From assembly GCA_009617715.1 (NCBI GenBank), contig VTFK01000074.1:1488001-1552000 (forward strand): 64,000 nucleotides of DNA. The letters are read 5' to 3'. The position numbers and the translations under genes are program-made. Below are positions 23,863-35,264 of the stretch, piece after piece. This stretch comes from Plectrocnemia conspersa (taxonomy: Eukaryota > Arthropoda > Insecta > Trichoptera > Polycentropodidae). The stretch's first letter is position 1. The number at the start of each line of letters is the position of its first letter. The notes under the pieces are model-generated. The model ran no database searches and was not told the DNA's origin. It was given only the letters and a program-made list of their open reading frames with translations.

Positions 23863-26800
23863 GCATATTTGCTTTTTTTATTTACTAATCACGCAATGTG
23901 ACAGGATTTTACAAAAATGATGAATGCTTCTCTTGAGATTAATTATATGTCGCAATAAAGCTTGTATCAAAGGATGTAATATGGCTTGAAACATATATTA
24001 AACTAATGTATGTTCATACATTAAAATCGCAGCTTCACCTAGATTTACATTAAGAAATTACTTTTGCCTTCTTTTTGCAGTCCTACTTTCATTTATGATT
24101 ACAACTTTTTACAGTCTGGTATTAAAGTGTGTAATTCTGTTTGTTTTTATTTTGGTTTTTAAGAAGCAATCTCATTTTTACTTTGTATAATACAAAAGAA
24201 AAGTTTTAATATAAATTCACCAACAATAAACCGTTTATGGAATTTAAAGCGACTTTTAAAAATACATATTAATATTAAAAAATAAACTTTCAAGTAAGTT
24301 AATAACTATATTTTTTGTTAGATAAATTGGCGTTTTAAATTGCCAAGAAACTTGATCTACTTTGCCCTCACAAGCAGTTTAACCGGAAAACTTAAAATAG
24401 CCATAATATACAAGATCCCGCAGTGCTGTTATAACTGTTTAATAGTTTGCCATATCAAACTAGAATCAACTGTGAGATTGTTACTTTAAGTGAAATTTGA
24501 GTGTTGCTATAATTTATTCATTCGAAATCTATTGACGATAAATCGAATTTCTTTTCTTGCACGTGCATAAAAAATCAATATGATTTTTTATATTTATATA
24601 CGATAGAATTGAATATGTGATCTCATTATCTGACGCATTGATAAAATTTACCAAATCATTTCCAAACGATGTGCGTGTCAATTTAGGGCCGATGGAAAAA
24701 TAAACGAACCATCAATCGAATCTTTTCGAAATGCTAACGTTCAACTCGAATTTTTCACGCTTTTTGTACACACAATAAACGTTACATAAACCACAAGATT
24801 GATTTTTTAGTGATTCGAAAAATAAATTATAATAGCGATTATGTTTGATAATACAATTTTCAAATCTGTTTCTTAACATAACATGTTTTGAGGTTTTCGT
24901 TCATTTTACTTAATAATAAGTATAAAATAACCCTAGTTCCTTAAAATCATGAAAGCAAGTATTTACAACATTAGCTTCATGCAAATATGCAAACACACAC
25001 ATGGCGATGAATATTTGTACTCGCAACAATATCTAGATCTAATACATAGGATGTCGTTTCCTCTACAGAAGCACTCTCTATGAGCTTTTGTGTCCTATAG
25101 CAGTATATTATATAATATCACATTATGTGGATGATAACCGCACAAGACCATGGTTATTGCGGCGATGAATATTGTTTGACGCAAACAGATCACTGCGGTT
25201 AACATATTATGATTACAACCCTATGGCAATGGAAGCACACATATCCTGAAGGCCTTTGACAACAATTACGATCGCCAAAGAGATCGTTGACTTCTGACCA
25301 AACGGAGTAATTGATGTTGGTCCCCGTAACGGAATTCACAATCGATTGTTGCAATCAAAGCTCACCGATGCAAATAATTGCCAAGCAAATCGAAATTATT
25401 ATACAAACACCGCCGGCTGCCGCAAGTATCATATCAAAATTGTTTAATATTACATAAGAAATCAGATTTCATGTGTGATAATTAAACTAATGATATTTAA
25501 TTGTGCTTTTTTTCAATGAGTGATATTGTCTATATTGTCTTCAAAACATTTTCAATAGTAATTTTCAATAATAAAATGTAATTCCGGTGTCAGTGTTGGG
25601 CGGCAGTGTAGAATGCGAAAGAGTCCAGGTTAATATAATAGGTTGTAGTGGATATTTAAATAAAAATATGTTAGTCCTTAAAAAAATTATGTTGCTGCTA
25701 AGCAACTATTAACTCTTTTTAACGTTTTCTAACATAAACTTGGACGAATGAGAAAAGGACATATTTAAACTACAATAATTAAGCCATATAATTAATATAT
25801 TAATTACAGGGCTAATAAACGTAATTACTGTTTGTTTCACGTTGACCAAAAAAATTACAAAGAATATGAGCTAATTTTTAAGCAAAATAATGCATCGATA
25901 ATTACAGTATATTGTTTAGTGGTACAAACTTTTGTTTATGTTTTTAGAAAGTCTGTCCTATTTTTTTATGGCCTATTTTTATTTTAGATGAAAAATAGTA
26001 AAACAAACATAGGATTAATTAAGAAATAAATACAAAGTAAAATAAATGGAGAAATGTTTGTAATATTCAGCGGAATACTTTTTATTTAACTAAGGACCTG
26101 AGCTATATAAATAGTTATGGTCTAAAACATATGTGCTTAGGCATTTTAGATTCATACTTAAATTGAAGTTTGGTTTGGTCGTAGTCTCTGACTCTGAAGA
26201 ATAATATGTTAATATGGTTTTACTATATTTTTCAGTATTATAAGGGCAATGTTTTTTATTAAAAGATTTGTAAAAAATCTGTTTTATATATTTTTTTCAC
26301 TTTAATTTGAATGACTTGAAAATATAATGCATAAAATCGCTCCTGTTTTTTTCACACATATCCGTGAAATCAAATAAAGGGTTAAATTGATTTTATCATA
26401 CGTGATTATAGTTAAATAAAAAAAGTTTTTAATATTGTGATATAATTTAAGTATGGCAGTCTTTACTCAAACTTTTTTAAAGCATGTTTTATAGGTAAAT
26501 TATTTATTTATTTTATAGGAAAAATTTATTAGGGAAACTTTTATAGGGAAAAAATAATACATACAACTAAAAATAAAATTGCCCGATTTTTTAGTTTACC
26601 TTTATCCAATAATGTCGGTTTTTATTTGCCATATGAACTTGCGTAGTTAAGAAGGGATAAACCCTGCTGCGATCTTAAGTAGTGTTCCTTAACCTTTTCT
26701 CATCCGTGGCATATTAACGATTTTTATTTTTGCGACGAAAACAAAGCAAAATATTACTTAGCTACACGTTAAAAATATGTTATTAATTAAAATTAAAAAC

Positions 26801-27004
26801 TTTAATAATTTATTAAAACAACAACTAGCCATTGCTTAAAAAGGTACACTGTAATTAATTTAAAATATTGAAGATGTAAAAATTTAGTCTCATAGCTATT
26901 AGATTTTTCGGGTTTGAGGCAGAAAGGGTATGAATTTGCAGCTAGAATAGCTGGTAACAGTTTATTTAATTAGGTACAATTTACCACAGAGAAACAGTGT
27001 CAAG
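23863..27004. other. Non-coding DNA; regulatory-looking block at 25000-25440
   Basis: No coding exon was recognised. 25000-25440 is unique, GC-richer DNA with clustered motifs. At 26680-26725, GTTCCTTAACCTTTTCTCAT and CCGTGGCA resemble one terminus of a hAT element, but no partner end was found. The rest is A/T-rich. Confidence 0.4.
25136..25200. promoter_or_regulatory. Paired inverted RUNX-type sites
   Basis: AACCGCA (25136-25142) and TGCGGTT (25194-25200) are exact inverted copies of the RUNX core TGYGGTY, 51 bp apart. A third partial TGCGG lies between them (25158). They lie inside a 400-bp unique island. Function is inferred from motif identity only. Confidence 0.25.
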
Positions 27005-27240
27005 TTGTAGAGTGTTAGAGGAGTAGCTATTGGGAAGTGACGTCCTTTGGACGATTCGCTGGCGTCTCTCGTGTGTATGCGAGTCTCTTTGCTTTGTCTC
27101 TGACTCTCTCGTATCGAATCAATCGATCGTCTTGTATCGTTCGTGTGATCTTCTGCTGATGTGATAAATCAACACACCTTTTTTACTCAAGATTCGTGAC
27201 ATCTCTGCCGAATCACAGATGTGGATGTTGGTGGGCCAAT
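27005..27240. other. Possible solo LTR or regulatory island
   Basis: The block has CT/GA-rich text (GCGTCTCTCGTGTGTATGCG, CTGACTCTCTCGTATCG) and begins near a TGTAGAG and ends near GTGACA. This is reminiscent of a solo LTR. No target duplication or primer-binding site is convincing. Confidence 0.2.
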
Positions 27241-28149
27241 TGCATCGATTGATTATTTGACCATCAAAAATAAGTTAAACTGCAATGTGAACTTTAAAGG
27301 ATTGTTAATGCAAGGGATAGATGACAATAGCAGTTTTACGCCAAATAGACGCATTGTCTATCGCGCGTTCTTCACTGAAAAAGTGTAGTCTTTCTGATGC
27401 TTACGTGTGTTTAATATACAATAAAGCGGGTGGTCTATGAATTATGCAATTGTGATATTGAGTATTCTTTTATAATTAAGAGGCCATTTTTTTAGACGAG
27501 TTGCCATTTTCTTTGTATATTATTTGAAATGGTGGTTTGAGTGTATTCAGTGTTAACAGTGCAGCTGGCTGTACCTCTCACAGATTTTTATAAAACATGT
27601 AAAAAATAGATAGAATAAAAACAGTCATAATTTGTTTAATAATATTCTTATTAAGTTATTATTAATATTTTTATATGATCACAAATTTGATTACGTAATG
27701 ATACATTTCAGGAAAACCTAAGCCTATTATGAATTTCATGTTTACTGTGTACTAAAAAAATCAATACGTTAAATGTTAATTTAAGTACGTTCAGCTAAAG
27801 ATATGGAACTGTTGATATGTGGTATTCAGCCTCTAAAACATTATGTGCCTTGGCTTTTAAGATTGTTTTAATCGTAGTTTTAGATACACGAGATTAATGG
27901 GATAGTATATTTACGTGAAATATATTTTTTGTATTTTCAGATATGAAATTAACTGTGTTTCTTGATTTCTGGTATTTGCAGGATATTTAGTATTTTTAGG
28001 GTTAAGTTAGAAAATGTGTTTTATTTCATATTTGTATAGCTTCATTTTAAATGACTTTTAATAGAAAAAAAATATATGTAAAGATTAGCCGGGATAATTG
28101 TCTGTATAATATTTTTTTTTTGGTAATTGTGTTTTTTTTTTGTATTATA
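27241..28149. other. AT-rich non-coding DNA, nothing recognised
   Basis: There are no open frames above 60 codons and no repeat family was recognised. Confidence 0.5.
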
Positions 28150-28830
28150 TATCAGTCAGCAAGCCCTTTGAAGCGAAATTCCTAAATGTCTGAAATCCAT
28201 GTGTATACTTTCAAGTATTTAACGCTCGCTCTCCATTCAATGTGATGTCCTTGTTTTTTTTAATAGGTGCAAGCAAGGGTTGTCTACATTTTGTAAATAT
28301 TATTGCTTCTGTTTTGTCTTGATTAGTTTTAATGCTATATTTCATAAAATATTTTTTAAGTTTTCAAAGGATTTTTGTAGTTTAACTGCAATATATTTAA
28401 GACCGTAAGAACTAGTTAGGATTGCAGTGTCGTCAGCGTACATTGATAGTTTAGTATTTTTTTTAAATTGGAATATCATTAGTATATAATATAAAAAGAA
28501 ACGGTCCAAGTTTACTTCCTTTGAGGTACACCACGCTGTATTGAAAATGTATTATTTAGCGATACAACATGGCTTCGATTCTTCAGGTAAGACCATAAAA
28601 TATTGATAGTTTAATAAGGAGTTCCGTTTTTTAAAAGTTTATACATTAATCCGTCATGCCATATTGTATCAAAGGCCTTTTAAATATCTAGCAATAAAAG
28701 ACCAGATTTTTTCATATTAAAATTGGAATATATGCTCAGTTAGTCTGTTGAATTGATGCATATTCGAATGATGTTCGCGAAAACCAAATTGTTTATGAAT
28801 GATTCCTTTAATCGAATAATATGATTTTTT
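28150..28830 (-). pseudogene. Jockey-like LINE reverse transcriptase relic
   Basis: Minus-strand motifs appear in RT order: IIHKQFGFREHHSNMHQFNR and LTEHI (28810-28740), then KSGLLLLDI-stop-KAFDTIWHDGLMYKLL (28710-28630), HVVSLNNTF and RGVPQ (about 28570-28520), MYADDTAILTSS with the catalytic YADD box (28443-28405), and VKYLKV (about 28220). This order and the ADDTAILTSS box are typical of Jockey-clade non-LTR elements. It holds multiple stops and frameshifts, and no endonuclease domain was seen. It is more decayed than the LINE at 7.1 kb and is a different clade. Confidence 0.8.
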
Positions 28831-30577
28831 TAAATTTAATTTCCTGAATGACGGCAGTAAACTTGGGCGATAGTGAAATTTCATGACTTACTGTGCCAAT
28901 TATAGTACCAATGATTCTTATTAACTAATTAACATAAACAAATAATTGCAATAAAGTAGAGTATAATTTTTTTAACTTACCGTCCCTTGAATATATTTGT
29001 TTCAAGGATAACTAAATGTTCTATTATTTTTTGCTGTTCTTCAAATTAATCCGATGCTTTTATTTTCTTTTAAAAACACTAACATATTTTTTAAGGCAAA
29101 TGATCTAATATTCCTTCAGCATCCTTGCACGCGATTCAGCCGTCAAAAATTAGAGTGAGTCACGTAAAACAGTCCCCAAAGCGACAAACACATTTTACGG
29201 ACGGATGAAATCCCTGAGGTATCCTGCCGTTGCAACCGTAAACCACTACCTACTAGAAGCAGTCTCACTCCATGCGTGAAAATGCATTTTTTGAGTAGTC
29301 TGCTGCAGTCGCGAAGTTAACACGATACCAAGTAGCGTTTTACAACCATTGTAAATTTCAAGACCGGTCGGTTTAAGAAGCAGGATACTAATAATATATG
29401 ACTCTGCATTATATCATTACCGCATGCGGTACTCTAAAGTATAAAATTGTTTGTTGCTGATACATAGAATTTAATATTGCAGACTGAATCGATTTGGTAC
29501 GTTCGGCACATAATACGTATTACCTATAAAATGTAACCCGAACAGTATGGTAAATTTAATTTAATACTCAGTTTTGAGCCAACGTATTATTAGTTAATAT
29601 TATGTATTTTAGCATCAGCTATTTTATTTTATTGTTAAACATTGAAAATGACAATAAATTAATTTTAAATAAAGATATTCCTACACACTCACGTATGAAT
29701 GATTACACTATGTTGCCTTTTGATTAATTAGAAATGGCAAAATTGGACCTGGTCCAAATGGAGATTGAAGAGCTCAACGCATTTACTCCTGAGACCCTTC
29801 ATATCCGACTTGCATACCGTGAGTAGATTGTTTCTGACGCCATTATTCAACCAAAAGGGCATTTCTATTCTATATCATACATAAGCACTACGAGTATATA
29901 ACTAAAAGCATACGTTGCGTAATTTAATTGCTATTATTATTATAAAATTGTAACGAGAAGTAACGATTTGTTTTAATTTCATGGCATTCACTCTCTTGCG
30001 GTCCAGTTTCCTCGGTCTATTATAGATGACCGTTGAGAGTATTTATTAACGTGGGAAAATTACGGTGCGTGTCGGTCGCGACATACATATAGTTAACACA
30101 AACATAATAACTGTCTTTGGTACCTTTTCTTTGATACGACAGTGAAAGGGCGAATAGGTTGTTAGTTTATCACGCACGCGAGCAGAAACGCTTCCGTTTG
30201 ATTTTTATTATTATATAAAGGTCATTTCACACGAGACTAAATAAGAGAAAACATATAAAATTTCTTCATATAAAACATAATAATAATTTTATATATTGTA
30301 CAAATTCCATTTAGAATTTAATTACAATTAAGAGCAATTTCTTATGTAATTAAATTGATGTGGAGAATCACTTTCATGCCTTTCATAGATTTTCGATCGC
30401 GTCTTTAATTCTTGCCCATTGAGGCCATGACGTCAGCGCTTGAGAACGCTCTTCTTACACGAGCCATCCAGTTTCTTAACAAAAGTTTTTTTGGCGATAT
30501 CTATGATGAGCTAAAAAAAAATTGAATGTTGATTATATATTTTGGTTTTGTATTTTTTTCAAATGTTTAATTGTATA
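28831..30577. other. Non-coding DNA with islands near 29130-29400, 30000-30200 and 30380-30480
   Basis: These islands are GC-richer than their flanks. The one at 30380-30480 includes a short repeat shared with 14995 and 52640. The only splice-flanked frame is listed separately (29734-29818). Confidence 0.4.
29734..29818 (+). CDS. Unassigned candidate exon or retroelement gag scrap
   Basis: ATG at 29734 lies 3 nt after a TTAG acceptor-like site. It opens a frame reading MAKLDLVQMEIEELNAF then TPETLHIRLAY, and CC|GTGAGT follows at 29818/29819. The composition is distinctly coding-like (acidic/amphipathic helix) in an AT-rich surround. If translated through, TAG follows two codons later. The phase (ends one base into a codon) does not fit direct splicing to the IRSp53 exon. 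The pattern ELxxFTPExLxxRLxY also recalls gag segments of insect LTR elements. I do not recognise a specific gene. Confidence 0.25.
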
Positions 30578-30615
30578 AAAACCATAATGACGCATTGGGG
30601 AAACCTATCAAGGTC
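30578..30615 (+). repeat. Inverted single copy of the 31.2-kb array terminal motif
   Basis: ATAATGACGCATTGGGGAAA followed by CCTATCAAGG is the reverse complement of the motif closing each unit at 31225-32160 (CTATCAGGCTACCCCAATGC, GTCACAATGG). It may be the opposite terminus of the same element. Confidence 0.45.
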
Positions 30616-31224
30616 AGATTTGTAATAAAAAAAATATTTTTAAATCATTTTATTTTTGTATGATTACTAAGTTGGAATACATATTATTATTGAATTACAT
30701 TTTTTTTAATTTGGCTTACATTTAATGTATATTATAGCAATAGTTCTACGTCACTTAGTACTAAAATCTGCTGCTTTCTTGTTTTACTAAGCTATGGTTA
30801 AGTCTAAGTTCTGACGAATATGTTAAAGGTAGTGTACTAGATTTTGTATTCTTAAGGAAGTTTAGCCTCCCTTCTAGTATTCGATCTTCAGAACAATGGC
30901 AATGATTCGGGGCGGTACTAGACTCTCTGTTCTAATGCCAATCTTCGGCATGTATAACGGCGTAATGATACCTAGATACATTTGACAACGTCACTATCTC
31001 TTAAAATGTGCGATTTGGGGATGCTTGCACCTGATCAGCTAAAATATTTAGCGCCATTTCCAATGGTTTCAAATGGACGTCAGATCAAATATAAAATAAT
31101 TTTATGACTCATTTAACGAAACTTTAACAAATAATTTTAACAACTATCAAGGGTGGTCCTGAGAGTTTTAAATATATATATTTTACATTTGCCAAATTAG
31201 GTTTGTCACTAACGTGATGTGATA

Positions 31225-32160
31225 ATGTTTTACGTTTTTATATTACAAAGTATTTAATTGTATAGATTTTGTATTATACCCTAGAAAAAATGTACTTTTA
31301 GGTCAAAAATCTATTCACAAGTTTTGCTGTTTTTGATATTAGGTTCATATTTATTGCTTTCCAGCTATTTAAATGTGACAAAATATTGTTATTAATTTTT
31401 CAATTGATTAAAATATACTTTGATATATTGTATATGATTAAAATCAAAATTGTAATTATAAAAATCGCAACAAAAAAAAAAAAAAAAAGGCAAATTTTGA
31501 TAGGATTATCATTTTTAAAATGTATTTATAAATACAAAATTAATACCTTAGTTACCTATCAGGCTACCCCAATGCGTCACAATGGTAAAAACACAATAGA
31601 TAATTATTTATTAGAAGTCATATAATGCTTCACGTTTTTATATTACAAAGTATTTGTATTAAATCAGTCACAAATTTATTCCCAAGTTTTGCTGTTTTTG
31701 ATGATAGGTTGTAATTTATTGTTTTTTACCAATTTGGATATAACAAAATATTTTTAATGATTTCTTAATCGATTAGAATACACTTTGATATATTATATAT
31801 GATTAAAATTAAAATTTTAAACATAAAAATTGCTACAAAAAATCAAAAAAGCATATTTCCCCAACATTTTAATTTTTTAAATTTATTTAATAAAATTAAG
31901 AGCATTGTAACCTAACAGGTTACCCCAATACGTCACAATCTTCAAAAAACTATACATAGTATTATTTAAAAACAGCAAAAAATATATTATATAATAAGAA
32001 TACAAATAATACTCTGTACGAAAAAAATAGTAAAAAATCATAAATGAATAATCAACAGAAAAATATAAAATATTGTTATTTATTTATTCATTAAAATTAA
32101 ATTAATACCATAGTATCCGGTTTACAGCTTAGCCCAATGCGTCACGATAGTCGAAAACAA
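31225..32160. repeat. Tandem repeat, ~400-bp unit, two to three copies
   Basis: ACGTTTTTATATTACAAAG occurs at 31232 and 31632, exactly 400 bp apart. Both are followed by AGTTTTGCTGTTTTTGAT (about 31320 and 31688) and CTTTGATATATTRTATATGA (about 31418 and 31782). Each unit ends in CAGGYTACCCCAATRCGTCA and CAAT (about 31560 and 31920). A third, partial unit ends at 32117-32150. The 79-codon frame in unit 1 is a chance frame over a poly-A run. Confidence 0.75.
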
Positions 32161-33424
32161 AAGTTATACTGTTTTCATCCCAATTTTAAATTTCATTATT
32201 ATTTTAAACAACTTTATTTGTTAAATTGTTTTAATTTATAATTTTCTCTCGCTTTTATTTAAATATTAGATTTATAAAATAATATAATTTTTTAATAAAG
32301 ACAACTACAACGATTTCTAATATTTTTTCTAATAAACTTTTTTTATTGTAATTTTAATAATTTCTATAGCAGTGATTTTTAAACAGTGATAGTCAGTTAT
32401 GCTCTTTTTATTTTATTTTAAGATTAAGTGAAATTTAAAATAAGTAATAGTAGTAAGTTTATTTTTATTTATACTTTAAAAATATTTAAAGCTATGTTTC
32501 AGTTTCATCATTTATTTTAAACCTAATTTTTTAAAGTAACTAAAGTAGTTTAATTTATTATAAATATATGATTTTACCGTAGAAATAATAAAAAAATAGC
32601 ATATTATCAATAAAAAATCACTGAAATGACGTATTAAATTATTGAAAAAACAAAAATAGTAGTTAATTAAAAACTACCAAATTTTTTTTTGTATTGTAGT
32701 TTTATACCAATTTTTTTTTCTTAATTTAAAATTAGATTTAAAAAAGCAAAACTTTGCTTATAATTTAATAAACATATTTTTTTACTCTATGAATTTAAAT
32801 AAAAAATGATAAAACGAAAACTTGATAGTGTAATCATAATAAAAAAAATGTTGTTAAAATTAAATATAATATAAACATTCATTGCAATTTTAATAAATAA
32901 ATAATCTACAACTTAACAGCTTACCGCCCGGGTTGTTTTTGCCGAACGTTGCTTGTTGGCCGGGCGATTTCGCAGAATAATGGCATACAATTATCTTTCT
33001 TAGTAAATTTCTTAAAACTTATACACCAATTAAGATATTATATTTAAATTTAATATGTAGCTTCCTTATGATTTTTCGCATAAATATATTGAGATTTTTT
33101 GCATAAATTTCCTTTTGAAAATGAATCTATTAAAGTATAAGACGCACCTCGAATTCGGGAATTTCACACAGATAAAAAAATGCATTTTATAATCAAAGAA
33201 ATGCAGTATATTTAGTCTCTTCTAAATTATCGACCGAAACGTATCGCAAAAATTGCTCTTTTATCAGTGATCTTTAGTGATGGTGATTTTAATTTAAAAA
33301 ACATATTTTCAATCACACTAAAATGGACGAATAAGATGAAACCTTTTTGTAAAATGGTTGATCACGCCAATCAATACATAGTTACCTAATATTTAAAAAT
33401 AAACAACGAAATAAACAAACAAAT
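32161..33424. other. Very AT-rich DNA with one GC hairpin
   Basis: It is long A/T text without genes. At 32925-32966 CGCCCGG and CCGGGCG form a 7-bp inverted repeat around a 28-nt loop. It is preceded by ACTTAACAGCTTACCG, which resembles the terminal motif of the adjacent tandem units. Confidence 0.5.
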
Positions 33425-33818
33425 GTTTTTTATTTATTTCAATGCGCATTGTTTTATTCGTTCAGTGTCTATCGAAATTTGAATCGTAACACCGAAATTA
33501 AATTTAAAGATTTTCTTTTGAGTAAGGCTAAAGAATGGATGCAGAATTCAGTGGAATCTTTCGATTCAGAAGACATTTCAACAGTTTCTATTACATCTTA
33601 CCGTGCTTGTGCTGCCGATCCATCAGAAAGTCTTTCGAATAAACTGAAAAATCATCAGCCAATAAAAAAAAAAAGTGTGAAGATATACATATGAGAGAAG
33701 AAAATGCCGTGTTTGTTCTGCACATGGAATAAAGAGAGATACACGTGCAGATGTTGTGAAATTTTTATTCTTATTGGCGAATGTTTTTATACGTTTAAAA
33801 AATATTGTAATAGATAAA
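33425..33818 (+). pseudogene. piggyBac-family transposase C-terminus
   Basis: The plus frame reads SVYRNLNRNTEIKFKDFLLS then KAKEWMQ, an acidic SSE-type stretch, TSYRACAADPSESLSNKLKN and HQPIKK. This matches the segment after the piggyBac catalytic core. After a TGA at 33692-33694 the same frame resumes with KKMPCLFCTWNKERYTCRCC...GECFYTF, the terminal cysteine-rich (RING/PHD-like) domain with CxxC-x8-CxxC-x8-C spacing. It then ends at TAA (33816-33818). About 120 of the usual 550-600 residues remain, and the DDD catalytic domain is missing. No TTAA-flanked ends were found. Confidence 0.8.
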
Positions 33819-35172
33819 AAAAGTGTAAATAATAAAAATAAATAGTGATATAGTGATACAGTGTGGTTTATAAGTGTAATGGTGAAAATAAATGTGTTAG
33901 TGACAGTTGTGAGTAGAAAAAGGACGTCGAAAAATTTGGTGAGTGCAAATTACTATATTATATTATAAACGGATATTTTTCATAAATTGTTTATACAAAA
34001 AAATATAGAAGCATTTAAACAAACATATTATTAAATAATAATTAACTAATTCGTAAATATTGCAACCATTTTCAATTTACACAAAATATTTGGAATGAAA
34101 AATACATATTTATTCGTTTATGATTTTATTCCTCAGAGATTCTTTTAAGTGCAATAATATTTATTTTTAATTATTTCTCAATAAACTAATACGGCGATAA
34201 TTTAACCGATTTGTCGCTTTTTTTTCTTGATTTTTTAATTTATAAATCATTGCGGTTTTTTTGCGGGAAAATTGTTCGTAAGTTAATGAATGATATTTTT
34301 TGGAATTTCTTTGATTACTGTATTATCGAATTTATCTACATATACCGTAACGATTTTACTTTTTAATTTTACAACAATATACAGAATCTTAGATTGAAAA
34401 ACTTTGTTAATTGATGGACTATCAACCAAAATGTTTCGATTTTATGTTTACCTAGCCAGAAATTTTGACCCCGAAATATATTTCTGTTAAAAGTGTAACA
34501 TAAAATATTTTTTTTTTATATGAAATAAATAATTATTGTTCATATATTGCATAAAAAAATTCTCAAAAAGGCGATGTCTCATTGCAATCCGTTGCAATGG
34601 GATAAGACGACTCTTTTTACAAAAATTTGCAGTAAAATATAATTTATTTTAATTTTAATAGTACGTAGAAATGGTATAATAGCATTTTTGATTATCATAT
34701 AGGGACGAACTTGCTGGTATTCAAGTATTTTTTAATGAAAGAAAACGCATGACGCAGCACTCATGCTTGATTTCACGATCACTAAGCAATGTTCTTTCAT
34801 GACTCGTATAAGAGTCCGCGGGCGTTAAGCTGTTAAGGTTATATGAAATAGTTCTATAAGAAAATATTATATTGCAACTCGCACAAATATTATTTAGCTT
34901 TGTTAACAAAAATAGGAAAAAGGTGAAGATTATTAATTAAAGATAGATTTAATTAAAAAAATAATTTGCAGAAGATTTACTCTCAATGAATTAAATATTA
35001 TTTAAAATATTTTTTTAAAAGTTTAAGATGATAAATATTTTTAGTAGTTAGATGCAATCTGGTATTTAGTTATATGGTTATATTTGTATGAATGTGTTTT
35101 TTTAATCAACTTTTTTTACAAAGTAATATATTATTCTAAAGACTTTAGCTTAATGCTTGTCTTAGCAAATAT
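33819..35172. other. AT-rich non-coding DNA
   Basis: No gene is recognised. An ATG frame at 33879-33938 ends at a GTGAGT, but it encodes only 20 residues. ATTGCAA/TTGCAAT at 34581-34598 is a small hairpin. Confidence 0.45.
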
Positions 35173-35264
35173 TTTTAGAGGCGTTATATTACCGGAATAA
35201 TTTCGAATTACGGCAAAATTTTAGAGGCGTTATATTACCGGAATAATTTCGAATTACGGCAAAA
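35173..35264. repeat. Perfect 46-bp tandem duplication
   Basis: Two identical 46-bp units, each running from TTTTAGAGGCGTTATATTAC to TTACGGCAAAA, are directly adjacent. Identity suggests a recent duplication, or an assembly artefact. Confidence 0.9.

Noticed and set aside
26680..26725. hAT element end (TTAACCTTTTCTCATCCGTG)
   Set aside because: It resembles a hAT terminus, but no inverted partner or target duplication was found nearby.
27005..27240. Solo LTR call with confidence
   Set aside because: No clear TG...CA boundaries with target duplication and no primer-binding site. Kept only as a low-confidence note.
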